64,000 bases of DNA, taken from the NCBI GenBank assembly GCA_017311185.1, contig JAESUZ010002605.1:434001-498000 (forward strand), written 5' to 3'. Origin of the DNA: Proteles cristata cristata. Taxonomy: Eukaryota; Chordata; Mammalia; Carnivora; Hyaenidae. Numbering within the stretch: the first letter of the stretch is position 1; every line of letters begins with the position of its first letter. Of this stretch, positions 25,291 through 36,974 are shown piece after piece. Below the pieces are notes generated by a model that was not told the DNA's origin, did not search any database, and worked only from the letters and a program-made list of their open reading frames with translations. The position numbers and the translations under genes were made by a program.

Positions 25291-26110
25291 ATGAAAAATC
25301 AGGTAAATATGCCACCGCCAAAGAAAACTAATAAAGTTCCAAAAAGTAACCTTAAAGAAATTGAGATCTATGAACTGTTAGACAAAGAATTCAAAATAAT
25401 CCTCCAAAAGAAGTTTAGTGAACTACAAGAAAATACAAATGAAATTAAGAAAATAAGGTGTGAACAAAATGAGAAGTTTGACAAAGAAATAACAACCACC
25501 AAATAACAACAAAACAAAACAAAGAAATCCTCAAGCTAGAAAATGTAACAACTAAACTAACATATTAAATACAGGTTCAAAAGTGGGCTTGACCATGCAG
25601 ACAAAAAAAAAAATCAACAACTTGGAAGATATGACATTGGAAATTATCCAGAGGAGCAAAAAAGAATAAAAAAGAGTGAAGAAGGCCTATGGGAATTGTA
25701 GAATACAATGAAAAGAAATAACATTCATATCATGGGAATGCCAGAGGGAGAAAAAAAAGAGAAAGGAAGAAAAAGTATATTTAAAGCAATAATGGCTGAA
25801 AACTTCCTCAACCTAGGTCATACAGATTCATGAGACTTATAGGATCTCAAATAGGTTTAAAACAAATAGGCCTACGCTGGTATGTTATAATTAAATTCTC
25901 AAAAGTCAAAGACAAAAAAAGAATTTTAAAAGCACCAAGAGAAAAGAGAGTAGCTGTGTATAAGAGAAGCCTCATAAGATTACTGGCAGATTTCTCAACA
26001 AAAACTTTTCAGGCCAGCAGAGAATGGGATGATATATTCAAAATACCAAAAGAAAATAATTCTTAACCAACAATTCTATATCCAGCAAAGCTGTTCTTTG
26101 AAAACAGAGG
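25291..26110 (+). pseudogene. L1 ORF1 remnant
   Basis: ORF1 encodes the RNA-binding chaperone of L1. An ATG at 25291 opens 71 codons rich in Lys and Glu with a heptad-like pattern (ELLDKEFKIILQKKFSELQ), typical of the coiled coil, ending at a TAA at 25504-25506. A later open piece (25830-26066) contains ILKAPREKRVAVYK, IRLLADFSTKTFQASREWDD and a KIPKENN end. These match the ORF1 C-terminal domain. Stops between the pieces and frame changes show it is dead. Confidence 0.7.
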
Positions 26111-26689
26111 AAGGATGATAAATACTTTCCTGAATAAACAAAAGCTAAGTGAGTTCATTACCATTTAGCCTTACATAAATAAATGCTACAGGGAGTTCTT
26201 TGAGTGAAGTAAACAAATACTAATTAATATCATTAAAACATAAAAAGATAGTGTAAATCTTACCAGTAATGGTAAATATATAGTCATAGTTAGATTCTGC
26301 AATATGGTAACAGTGGTGCATAATTAACTTACAAATCACAGAGAAAAAATGCAGTATAAATAACCATAGCTATAATAATAATAGTTATACAATATTTAAA
26401 AATGCAAATTGTAACAGCAATAACCTAAAATGTGAGGGGGAAGAGAAGTAACAATGTTAAGTTTGAAATTATGTTGAAGTTGTTATCAGCTTAAAATAAG
26501 GTGTTATAAGTTTAAGGAATTTTTTGTAAGTCCCATAGGAACCACAAGGAAAAATCCTGTAATAATTACGCAAAAGAACATGATAAAGAAGTCAAAGCAT
26601 ACAAACACCAAAAGATATCAAAATATAAAAAAGAAAATAAGAAACAAGGAAAAATGGATCTACAAAATAATCAGCAAATAATTAGCAAA

Positions 26690-29370
26690 ATGGCAACAGA
26701 AGTCCTTACCAATCAAGAATTACTTTAAACATAAAGGGGTTAAATTCTTTAATTAAAAGAGCTGAATAGATTAAAACAACAAAAATAACACAAGATCCAA
26801 TAATACATCGCCTACAAGAGACACAGTTTAGCCTTAAAGACACACATAGACTGAGAGTGAAGATAGGAAAGAAAGACATCTGAAGCAAATGGTAACCAAA
26901 AAATAAAAAAAAGGGAGAGGGGAGGCAGGGGAAGCTATGCTTGTATCAGACAAAATAGATTTTAAAGTAAAAATGGTAAAAAGAGACAAAGAAGATCATT
27001 ATAAAATTAAAAAAGGGGTTAACACATCAAGAAGTTACAATTGAAAAAATTTTTAAAAAAAGAAGTTATAACATTTGTAAATATTTATGCACCTGAATAG
27101 AGCAATAACTAACAGAACTAAAAGGAGATATAAACAGTAATACAATAGTTGGGACCTTTAATACCCTACTCTCAACAATGGATAGATCAACCAGATAGAG
27201 AATCAATAAGAAAACAGTGGACATGAACAACACTGTACACCACGTGGATCTGACAGACATATATAGAACATTCTATCCAACAACAGCAGAACAAAAATCC
27301 TTCTCCAGAACACACAGAACATTTTCTAGGATAGACCATGTGATAGACAATAAAATAAGTCTTAGAAAATTCAAGAAGACTGAAATAATACCAACTATCT
27401 TCTCTGAATACAATGGCATGAAACTAGTAATCAAAATAATAGGAAAACTAGAAAATTCAGAAACACAAGGAAATTAAACAACACTCTTCTGAACAACCAG
27501 TGAAATCTAAGAAGAAATTAAAGGGGAAATTAAAAAGTTTCTGGAGACAAACAAAAATGGAAATATAACGTAACAGAACTTCTGGGGTATAGCAACTTAC
27601 AAGACTGAATCAAGAAGAAACAGAAAATCTGAATAGACCAATTACTAGTAAGGAGATTGACTCAGCAATCAAAAATCTCCCACCAAAGAAAAGTCAAGGA
27701 CCAGACAACTTCACTAGTGAATTTTACCAAACATTTGAAGAAGAACTGACACCAATCCCTCTCAAACTCTAACAAAAAAATCAAAGAGGGAACACTCCCA
27801 AACTCATTTTACAAGGCCAGCATTCTCCTGCTACCAAAACTAGATAGGGACACAACTCAGAAAGAAAACTATTTGCCAATATTTCTGATGAATATGCAAA
27901 CATTCTCAACAAAATACAAGCAAATTAAATTCAGCAGCACATTAAAAGGACCATGAAATGGATCCCTGAAAAATGTAAGGATGGTTCAATATATGCAAAT
28001 CAACCAATGTAATACATCACATCAACAGAATGAAAGAAAAGAATCATATGATCATCTCAGTAGATGCAGAAAAATAACTTGACAAAATTGAACATTCATT
28101 TAGGATAAAAAATTAATAAGTTAGGAATGAAAGGAACATATCTCAACATAATAAAAGCCATATATGGCAAACCCACAGTCAATAAAAGCCTTCTCAAATT
28201 TGATGGTGAAAGGTTGAAAACTTCCTCTAAACTCAGGGACAAGACAAGGTGCCCATTCTTACCATTCCTATTTAACACAGCAGTAGAAATCCTGGCTTGA
28301 ACAATCAGGAAAAAAGGGGGGTATAATAACTGGGAAAAAAGAAGTAAAAGTATCCCTGTTTGCAGATGATATGATTTTATACATAGAAAATCCTAAAGAC
28401 TCAAACCAAAAACTGTTTGATCTAATCCACAAGCTCAGTAAATATAAAATTAATATACAAAAATCAGAAGCATTTCTATATACCCATAATGAATTTTCTG
28501 AAAAAGAAATAAATCAAGTCTTTTTAAAATAGCATCAAAGACAATAAAATACCTAGGAATGAACTTAACTAAGGAAGTGAAAGATCTCTGCTCTGAAAAC
28601 TGCAAGACATTGATAAATGAAACTGAAGAAGATACAAATAAATAGAAAGGTATCCTGTGCTCATGAATTGTAAGAATTAATGTTGTTAAAATCTCAATAT
28701 TACCAAAAGCCATCTATAAATTCAATGCATTTGAACACACATTGTATGCAAACATACAAACAACCCAATTAAAAAGCACACAAAGGACCTGAATACACAT
28801 TTTTCCAAAGAAGATCTGCCAAAGGCCAATAGGTATGTGAAGAGATTCTCAACATCCCTAGTCATCAAAGAAATGTAAGTTAAAATTGTGATGATATATC
28901 ACCTCACACCTATTAGAATGGCCGTCATAAAAAAGATAAGAGATAATAAATACTGGTGTGGATGTGGAAAAAAGATAATCCTTGTGCATCTTTGGGGGCA
29001 TTGTGAATGGGTACAGTCACTATGCAAGCAGTATGGAAGCTCTTCAACACAACAGAACTCCCCTATGATCCAGAAATCTTACTTCTAGGAATATATCCAG
29101 AGGAAATGAAAATACTAACTCAAAAGGTATCTGTACCCCCATGTTCATAGCAGCATTATTTACAACAGCCAAGATAGGGAAACAACCTAAGTATCCATCA
29201 ATGGATGAGTAGATAAAGGAATTGTGGTAATTCTGGAATATTACTTAGCCATAAAAAATAACAAGCAAATTCTCATTCTGACAACATCAATGAACCTGGA
29301 AGGCAATATGCTAAGTGAAATAAGTCAGACAGAAAGATAAATAGTATATGATCTCACTTATATGCAGAAC
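26690..29370 (+). pseudogene. L1 ORF2 remnant (endonuclease-reverse transcriptase)
   Basis: Endonuclease: CTACAAGAGACACAGTTTAG (LQETQF motif) at 26811-26830, and a frame at 27217-27477 with DLTDIYRTFYPTTAEQK, RIDHVID and IPTIFSEYNGMKL. Reverse transcriptase: [20 protein letters not shown] near 27690-27750, DAEK near 28063, and the catalytic FADDMI at 28360-28377 (TTTGCAGATGATATGATT). C-terminus: HLTPIRMAVIKK and NKYWCGCGKK at 28900-28980. Two gaps against the normal ORF2 order (near 27595 and 28740) and many stops. Confidence 0.8.
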
Positions 29371-29372
29371 CT

Positions 29373-29374
<2 letters not shown>

Positions 29375-29417
<43 letters not shown>
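29375..29417. repeat. (AC)n microsatellite in the L1 3' end
   Basis: About 21 AC units directly after TGCAGAACCTAA, where L1 has an A-rich segment after ORF2. The array arose within the L1 copy. Confidence 0.97.
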
Positions 29418-29421
<4 letters not shown>

Positions 29422-29665
29422 AACTCACAGAAAAAGACAAACAGGAAAGTTCTTAAGATAAATCCTTCATTTCTCATCACAAGGAGAAATTTTTTTCCTT
29501 CTTACTTTTTTCTTTTCTTTTTATTGTATCTATATGAGAAGGTGGATGTTAGCTGAACATCTTGTGATAATCATTTCACAATAATTGTAAATGACACCAC
29601 CATGCTGTGTGTCTCAAACTTACATAATTATGCATTTTAATTTCTCAATAAAATTGAGAAAAATA

Positions 29666-30203
29666 CATTAATGGAAAACACAGGCAAAACCAAGTGTTAA
29701 TATCTTACTTTCGATGAATATACCATGGTTATATACAATGTTTATTATATTAAATATTACATTACATAAGATGTTAACTTTACAGGAAGCTGGGTGAAAC
29801 GTATGTAGAAGGTCTGTACTACCTTTGCAAAGCTTCTTAAAGTACAGAATTATTTTAGAATAAAGTTAAGTAAACATTATCCTCCAAAGTTATTATTTCC
29901 ATTTTATGGTGAAGAAACCAACTGACTAAGATGTAAAGATGCAAGAGTGAATTTTTAACCTCAGCCTGTCCCTTACTCTTTTTTGTGCCTTAGTTTTTGT
30001 TGAGAAGCTGTATAAGAATGAGTGTGCAGAGTCTTGTTTTCACCTCTTTGACCAGTTTCTGCCACTTACACACTTAGGCAAATTTCCTGGAGTATAAAAT
30101 GTCAGGGTGATTGGCACATGTGAGCTCAGTGACTGTTAGCCTCCTACTGCATACCCACTGAAGGCACAGAAGCTGACTTAGCTAATATCCACAGCCACTC
30201 TAA
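29666..30203. other. Unassigned intergenic sequence
   Basis: A faint reversed MIR trace (TTTCCATTTTATGGTGAAGA, 29896-29915) is all that is visible. Confidence 0.5.
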
Positions 30204-30337
30204 CAGCAGTTCCCAAACCTGGCTAGGCATCAAAATCAGTTGGAGAACTTTTGAGAAATATAAATTCCCAGGCCTCACTGCATTTTTATAAATCTCTCCA
30301 GGTGATTCAAATGTGCAGCCAAATTTGGGAACCACTG
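30204..30337. mobile_element. MER5-type hAT-Charlie DNA transposon remnant
   Basis: Terminal inverted repeats CAGCAGTTCCCAAAC and TTTGGGAACCACTG bound a 134-base element with internal GGCATCAAAATCAGTTGGAG, matching MER5 order. Non-autonomous. The 8-base target duplication is no longer convincing. Confidence 0.85.
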
Positions 30338-31744
30338 CTCCTTAGTATTTAGAGACTCACCAAAGGGAGTTCTTTACGCTGTTTTCCTTGAAAGTCAAGA
30401 ATTTAAATCTAGAGCTTCTGAATAAAGAAGAAATAGATCCTTTATAATAGGTAACATTATACATAGTTCCACCTTCCCTGAGGGAGCATTGGAAAGGGGG
30501 CATTTGTATGTTATTTAAGGAAAGGAATAACTGCAGGAACTTAATCTCGAAGCCAATCCTAAACATTATTACATGTGGACGTATTCTCATTGTCATCACT
30601 CGTATTTCATCCTCGCGCTTTCATTCTTCAGTTTACCACAGCCAGGAACATGTCATTGCATTTAGCTTGAATTCATTCAATTATGTACCTGTCATTTTTC
30701 AGAAAATAGTCATGACAAATTTGGGCCCATGGTGAAAAATCTGACTGGGACACAGGACAGTAAGAAAACAATGAATGAGTGAAGAGAAGGAATAGAGGAC
30801 ATTGAATAATGATTCACATTTTCACCAGAGGGTGAGTGAAGACAGCATATATTTAAAGTAGTCCCAAATATATGTGTGTGTGCATGTATATGGTTTATAT
30901 GTAGAGATACACAGCATATACACATGTGTACATATATATGTAAATGCATATATGTATATAAAAACCTAGATAGAGCCAAATAAATGGTTTTCTAACTTTT
31001 AGAGTCCACAGAAGGACAGCCAGATAGAAAATAATAAGAAAACCTCTCAGAGGGTAAGAAGAGAGCAGTATCACGATTAAATAAGATGGGGTCAAGGGAC
31101 GGGACTGATAAAGCCTGAACGAACAACAGAAGTGAAGCCCTAAACAAGAAGATAGCAAAGAGCAGATGACTTACCAAAGGAAGCAGATCACATTGTCAGC
31201 TACTGAGTCACACCACCACAACTTTAGACCCACTCACTTTACTGGAACTGAAAATACAGATGTTTGCAGAGAGCTCATCGTGCCTTTGTTTCATAATGTA
31301 CCTTGAAGTTCCCATATTCATGCTAAATACTACTTCAGAACAGAGTTCCACTTTATTTTATTTTTGGGTTACAAAGAGGTCTTTGTGAAATGTGATTAAA
31401 AACAACATTGCATGTTGTGACTTTTAAGCATCTATACAGGCTTTGCAATCTCTGGCCTAATTTCTTTTCTTTCTGTGTGCTCCTAAAAAGCTGCTTTGAG
31501 AGGACAGCTTATTCAAAATCAATGGGCAATCCGTGTGTGGATTAGCTCCAGGGGTTGCGTACAAAGATAAGGCAGTGGCTTATTAATGAGCAAAGGTCAG
31601 GCTGGAGTTAGAGAATGGTTTCCCCATTGCTTGGTCCCCTGCCTTCTCTCATCACATCATAAAAGCTTCTAAAAGGTAGGCACTCCCATTAATTAACTTT
31701 TAAAGAAGACTTGGAGGTTATTTGTAGATGTGGTGATTTTTTTT
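30338..31744. other. Unassigned sequence including a TA/TG-rich stretch
   Basis: A degenerate TATG/TGTG-rich stretch covers 30865-30960. The flanks look single-copy; 30540-30625 and 31430-31690 are treated as candidate regulatory DNA in the findings. No coding motif in the small frames. Confidence 0.5.
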
Positions 31745-32115
31745 CAAATTTGACTTCTACTCATAATTTTATAAAGTATGACATTAAAATGTATAATTTA
31801 TACAAAAATTATAGCAAGCAATAATTCTACTTCTAGAAATCTATCCTAAAAAATAATAAGAAATGCTAGGATTTACATAAAAGTAACTTCATCATAGTAT
31901 TAGTTATAATATCAAAAATTTGTAAATAACCTAAATGCCTCATTTAAAGGGAACAACTACATATAACAGGAGATAGTCATATAATGATACATTAAGTGAC
32001 TATTTAAATTTGTTTGTGAAAAGATTATTGCCATGGGAAATCCTTGTGACAATACATTTATGGAAAAAGGGCAGCTGTTACATTGTTTCTAATGTATGAC
32101 TTAAATTAAATATAA
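31745..32115 (+). repeat. L1M ORF2 3' fragment, sense
   Basis: AATTCTACTTCTAGAAATCT, ATCCTAAAAAATAATAAGAA, AATAACCTAAATGCCTCATT and GGAACAACTACATA match the C-terminal part of an old L1 ORF2. Strongly decayed. A MIR begins just after it. Confidence 0.65.
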
Positions 32116-32127
32116 ATGAACATGTAT

Positions 32128-32380
32128 ATGAGGCAGCAAAGGGTAATGGTTAAATATCCAGACTCTAGGGTCAGGCTGCTTAAATTTGAATTTCAAATAC
32201 TCCACCACTTTACACTATGTGTTCTTGGGCAAGTACTGAACCTCTCTGTATTTTAGTCCCTATAATATAGGAACAGTAATATCACCTACCCCATAATATG
32301 CTTGTGAGAATCAAATATGGAAATTTATATAAAGCACACAGAATGTATCAAGCACTACTCTATGTGCTTATTTTAATGTC
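32128..32380 (+). repeat. MIR element, nearly full length
   Basis: Head GGGTAATGGTTAAATATCCA (GACTCTAGGGTCAGGCTGC follows), then CTTGGGCAAGTACTGAACCT, ACCCCATAATATGCTTGTGA and CAAGCACTACTCTATGTGC. One of the best preserved MIRs in the window. Confidence 0.85.
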
Positions 32381-33401
32381 TTCATCTGATAAATTCAATA
32401 AACTATGAATTAGCTGGTTCATAATTTTCAATACAGTTTAGCTGCTATTATAATTAATGGTATTATTATTATTATACTATTACGATGAGTAACTTTTTTA
32501 AATCTAGGAGAGAAGAAGGCCCGAATGTTTACAGTGATTACTTCTACACAGAAGGTTTAATGTGGTGTTAGTTTCCATTTATATTGTTCTGTTTTTTATA
32601 AATTTAGGACATGATGCAAGTAAGTCTTTTAAAATTAAAGAAAAATAAAATCACCTAATATAAACATTAAAAAAATATTGCCATGACAATTTTCAGACCT
32701 TAAAGTGCCAAAGTGCACGCACTCCAGTGCTACCCATTGCAAATAAGGATTACACATCAGAACTTCCAACACAGTAGTGTTATTTCTAAGTTACTGACTC
32801 CAGCTTCTTAGAGTAAAAAGGGTTTTCCCAACTGCTGAGCTATAATTTGAGCCTGTTCATGCCCACAAAATTGTTTAAGTTAGACCAACCCGTTCCTAAC
32901 TGATACACGTTATTTATGTTTTGCCTTTGAAGGAACACCCTTAAATATAACATAGTCGCAGTGGATAGTGACTTGTTTTGCTTAGTTGTACTCCATCTCT
33001 GTCATCAAATAGCATCATTAAAATGAAAGACAAAGGTCCGTGGAATAGAACTTCCAAGACTGAAACAAAATGACATAAACCCAAACTAAGTAAAGTTATT
33101 ACCCTAGGAAAGTGTTGAAAAACTATCATGGGATTTAGATACCAATAGTGACACATCTTAATCTGTTTTACATGCTGCCACCTTCAAGAGTGTAAATAAG
33201 ATTTGATAAGACCTATAAGCTTTCCAAGCCTGCTGTATGTGTCCCTCCAGTCCAACCGTCCAGCACTGTCTTAAAGGCTCAAATTTCCACTCTGGGAATC
33301 CCATGTCATGTTTAATTAAATTGACACATGCAGAGCCTCCTCCTCTAAGAAAACCTTAAAGGCTCATTTTTCAAAAGAATCTTTTCACATGTTTTATATT
33401 T
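32381..33401. other. Unassigned intergenic sequence
   Basis: An ATT-rich run at 32459-32475. Nothing else recognised. Confidence 0.5.
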
Positions 33402-33411
33402 AAATCCATAA

Positions 33412-33572
33412 GGGTCAGCTGGGTGGCTCAGTCGGTTAAGCGTCCAACTTTGGCTCAGGTCATGATCTCATGGTTTGTGGGTTCGAGCCCCGCGTCAAGC
33501 TCTGTGCTGACAGCTAGCTCAGCTGCTTCTGATTCTGTGTCTCCCTCTTTTTCTGACCCTCCCCTGCTCACA

Positions 33573-33607
<35 letters not shown>

Positions 33608-33631
33608 AAATAAATAAAACATTAAAAAAAA
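33412..33631 (+). repeat. Felid tRNA-Lys SINE with long CT run
   Basis: Head TCAGCTGGGTGGCTCAGTCG and intact GGGTTCGAGCCCCGCGTCAA. The (CT)n stretch at about 33575-33605 is nearly perfect. Target duplication AAATCCATAA at 33402-33411 and again at 33633-33642. Confidence 0.96.
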
Positions 33632-33702
33632 TAAATCCATAAAACTAGATCCAACCAAATTCTAGGACAAATAACATACCAGTTCTAAGATAGGTTTGCT
33701 TA

Positions 33703-33803
33703 TTTTTTTTAAGATTTTATTTTTTAAGTAATCTTGACACTCAACATGGGGCTCAAACCTAAGACCCCAAGATCAAGAGTCATATGCTCTACCAGACACC
33801 CCT
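33703..33803 (-). repeat. Short tRNA-Lys SINE (SINEC_a/b type), reverse
   Basis: Reversed short SINE without the CT-rich body: TTAAGATTTTATTTTTTAAG, CTTGACACTCAACATGGGGC, CCCCAAGATCAAGAGTCATA, TGCTCTACCAGACACCCC. It is the older carnivore class that resembles tRNA-Lys closely, the same class as 43295-43390. Confidence 0.8.
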
Positions 33804-34988
33804 CATTTTCTATTGCTTGTTTATTACTCAGGGTAGAGTACACTGTACCATGCAAAGTTAAAGCTGAAGAAGTCCTACAAACCCATTCTCCCAACCAGGG
33901 CAATAATTACTAAATAAACCAGTCACTGCTGGCTTATCAGATCACTAGTGAGGCAGGCAGAAATAGTATTTCAAGTTACTGGGGAGCCAGATCCTGTCAC
34001 ATACATAGGTAGCAAAAGTTTCAAACAGACCTAAATTAGATCATCCAGGGCAATAAGAGGATGTGCCTACTGTCTGAGGCCACATACAATCAAGCATGGG
34101 TATATATTTAGAGGAAAAGAGTAAAAGAACAAAAAAGCATTGATTGATGTAAAGTGTTGACTGTATGCCACAGGCCGAAGCACTAAAACTCAAGGCAGAA
34201 AGCCTCATTTGTATCTCCTGTTGTGTAACCAACCAGCTGGAGGACCCCAGCTGGAGGACCCCAAAGTTATCTCATCTCTCCTGATCTTAGTTTTTTGTTG
34301 TTTTTTTTTTTTTCATTCTTGAAATGAAGCTTTGAGGCAATATAAGAAAAATTTGTAATATATGCTTAAAATACATGTAAGTGAAATTGATTTTTTCTCT
34401 ATTGCTGCCTCATGGGTTTTCACTAAGTGTGGAGGACACTTGGGGGTGATCTGACTTAAGATATAAGCTCCATGGAGAATTCACTTTGAGGGCCTAATGG
34501 CACCTCTAAAGGAAGACAGTCTCCACTGTCAAAAGATTAACAGGAAATAGACTGTGATTTCAAAGTCAAAGGGACAGACAACCCAAATATTAGGAGCTGA
34601 TTATTAATAGAGCTACTTCTCACTTAGGTAATTTGAATAGCTAGCTCAAGGGTGAAGAGTGCTAGGAACTTATTAGTCTGAAGATTGCTAATTATTTTTC
34701 TGGAACAATGCCAGTCTAGTTGTAACACAGTTTTAAGTTGGCATAAAGAGAGGGAGAGAACCACTGTTTGCAAAGCACTTCAGGATGGTCCCCTCAGAGC
34801 AGTAGGTGCCACCACTCTTTCCATGGCAACTCCATTCCCACTCTACCCCTTAAAACCATCTCCAGAATCTACTTCATCCATTAGCTCCATATTACTTTCA
34901 ACCATTCTTTCTTATCTGACTCATTATCAACATTCTAAAAACATGCTGTGTATCTCTTCATCAGTCTCAAAGACTAAACACCTTATGT
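33804..34988. other. Unassigned intergenic sequence
   Basis: Contains the 14-base duplication at 34233. The 107-codon plus frame at 34685-35008 has no known domain and runs into a SINE. Confidence 0.5.
34233..34260. repeat. 14-base perfect tandem duplication
   Basis: CCAGCTGGAGGACC occurs twice back to back (34233-34246 and 34247-34260), identical. Small and recent. Confidence 0.95.
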
Positions 34989-35003
34989 CTACCAACATTC
35001 TTT

Positions 35004-35219
35004 TTTAAAAAATGTTTGTTTATTTATTTATTTCTGAGAGACAGAGAGAGAGAGAGAGAGAGCATGTACACAAATAGGGGAGGGGCAGAGAGAGGGAGAC
35101 AGAGAATCTGAAGCAGGTTCCAGGCTCTGAGAGCCCAATGTGGGGCTCAAACCCACAAACCATGAGATCATGACCTGAGCCATAGTCAGATGCTTAGCCC
35201 ACTGAGCCACCCAGGCACC
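35004..35219 (-). repeat. Felid tRNA-Lys SINE, reverse
   Basis: Reversed tail with TTTATTTATTTATTTCTGAG, a GA run, CCAGGCTCTGAGAGCCCAAT and end TGAGCCACCCAGGCACC. Perfect 15-base target duplication TCTACCAACATTCTT at 34989-35003 and 35220-35234. Confidence 0.97.
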
Positions 35220-35589
35220 TCTACCAACATTCTTAAGAAAGTAGTCTGTCTTTGCCATTGCTACTCCTTCACCCCCACTCACTATTCCACCCAACACAAT
35301 TGGCCTTTTGATCTTGTACGCTGACCCAAAAGAACCAATGACTCTTCTCACAGCCCAATCAGTGGCTACCTCTCAGTCCTTGTCCTGGCCCTCACTGCAG
35401 CATTTCATGCTGTTTGACCTCCCCTTTCTGGGATATTGTACCCACTGCCATGGATTTTACCACCATCTCTACAGTGGTCTTTATCACTGGCCCTGATCAT
35501 ATTCATGTCAGATCTATCTGCTGACTGGCTATTTCTCTCTGGATGTGCCATGGACATTTGAGACTCAAAATCTAGATTCACAAAATTTT

Positions 35590-35735
35590 GCTAAATCTTC
35601 TAAACTTCTTTATCCCACGAATCAGTTGGTGACACCACCATTCACTCAGTCATTCAAACTGGTAGGTCCCTTGAAGTTATCCTCATTTCCTTTCTTCTTC
35701 ACCTAACACAGTTTTACACCTAGATGGTTTTACTT
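35590..35735 (+). repeat. L2 fragment, sense (ORF2 part)
   Basis: TTGGTGACACCACCATTCAC, TCAGTCATTCAAACTGGTAG and GAAGTTATCCTCATTTCC follow the L2 ORF2 segment downstream of the reverse transcriptase core. Confidence 0.5.
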
Positions 35736-35839
35736 TCAGTGTCCCTCCATTCTCCATGTTCTCAGTAACTCACAGAAGAAACAAAGTACCAGCCTCTGAA
35801 ATGGACTCCATGCCCCAGTCTCCCTGTTCAAATCCATTC

Positions 35840-36310
35840 CTCACTCCTGTCTCTCAAGGTTCTGTCCTTGGCTCTCTTTTCTCCCTGAAATCTCTTCTTG
35901 GATGATTTCACACACTCTCAGAGTTGCAGTCGTTATGCATCAGCAGGTAGCTGATGTTAATCACTACTCCTAACTTCTGTTCCTAACATCAGTTTAAAAT
36001 TACCAGTTGTCTGGTGGATATTCAGCATAAAACAAACCTGATGACAAAAACTTAACAGATTTGTTTTCTCCAAAAATCTTCTCCTCCTTCTCCTGCATTC
36101 AATATTTGGGTTAAGTGCAACATTCAACAATGTCTAAACTGAACACAATTATCTTCCTCCCAAATCTGCTCCTCCTCTTTTCTTGGAAAATGCATCTGAC
36201 AGTTCAAAAAAATGAGGAATCATCTTCAGCTTCTCTTTTTTGATCATCAACCACATCCACAGGTCAACATACCCTGTATTACAAACCTTAAATGTCTCTT
36301 TCAAATACAT
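35840..36310 (+). repeat. L2 fragment, sense (reverse transcriptase region)
   Basis: CAAGGTTCTGTCCTTGGCTC translates to the L2 reverse-transcriptase motif QGSVLG, followed by GATGATTTCACACACTC, ATGTCTAAACTGAACACAAT, CTTCCTCCCAAATCTGCTC and CATCTTCAGCTTCTC. Together with the piece at 35590 it suggests two overlapping or rearranged L2 copies, because the left piece corresponds to a later part of L2. Confidence 0.6.
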
Positions 36311-36974
36311 TCTTGCTTTTCTGTTTTTCTATTTATTCATTCTTTTCTATTGTAAAAGTAATTTAACTACATTATAAGATTCATAATTAAAGAAAGAAAA
36401 AAAAAACCCAATGACTGACACAACCAATTGTTAGCATTTGATGTATTTTTGTGTTTTCTATGAGTGCCTTTTAAAATATAGCCATGATTATAACATATAG
36501 GCACCTTGTATTCTGCATATGATTATTATTTTCATCATTTTTCTTTGTGATGCTGCACAGACTTTATGCTATCATCTAAAATGGCTGTGGTAATTGACTT
36601 AGTGCATAGTCCCACGTTTATTTCACTGTTTCCCTAAAATGAACTCTTTTGGGACACTTTATTCTGATACCCTTGCTGAACGTCCATCTACAGTTGGAAA
36701 TCTGACAGATATTCATAAAAAAGAATCTTTAACCAACAGATGAAACATTTAAAGAATGTTTTCTTCAGCTTATCTAAATGAAAACAGGCAATGTTTCTTA
36801 TCAGAGCTTTCATATTTACCCTTGATCACTCAGAGGACACAAATATTTTACTAAATCCTCAAATTAAACAGATCAAGAATGTTAGTATCAAATGAATATT
36901 ATCTCCTGGTCTCACAGGATGATCTCCTTCACTGAGAGTCATGAGGTCTTGTCTTATCCCAGAACCAAAGCAAG
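36311..36974. other. Unassigned AT-rich sequence
   Basis: TTTTCTATTGTAAAAGTAAT near 36343 and GCCATGATTATAACATATAG may be a decayed L1 trace. Not assigned. Confidence 0.4.

Larger units (their letters stand above)
23426..29665 (+). mobile_element. Decayed L1 retrotransposon spanning 5' region to 3' end
   Basis: A sense-oriented L1 of the L1MA-like class, about 6.2 kb. Order seen: 5' start near CATCAAGATAGTGACATAGG, a 5' region of repeated units (about 23959-25130), ORF1 remnants (25291-26110), the ORF2 endonuclease start (about 26690) to its end (27480), reverse transcriptase (27630-28730), an ORF2 C-terminus (28750-29370), a CA run, and the 3' end TTTCTCAATAAAATTGAG. Stops and frameshifts interrupt both ORFs, and two internal deletions are evident near 27595 and 28740, so it cannot move. 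It is one of the longest single insertions here. Confidence 0.9.

Noticed and set aside
28888..29088. Cys-rich 66-codon frame (WCGCGKK) as a new small protein
   Set aside because: It is the decayed C-terminal end of L1 ORF2.
34685..35008. 107-codon plus frame and an opposing 107-codon minus frame (35028-35351)
   Set aside because: The second is a reversed SINE, the first ends in SINE flank and has no domain or conserved start.
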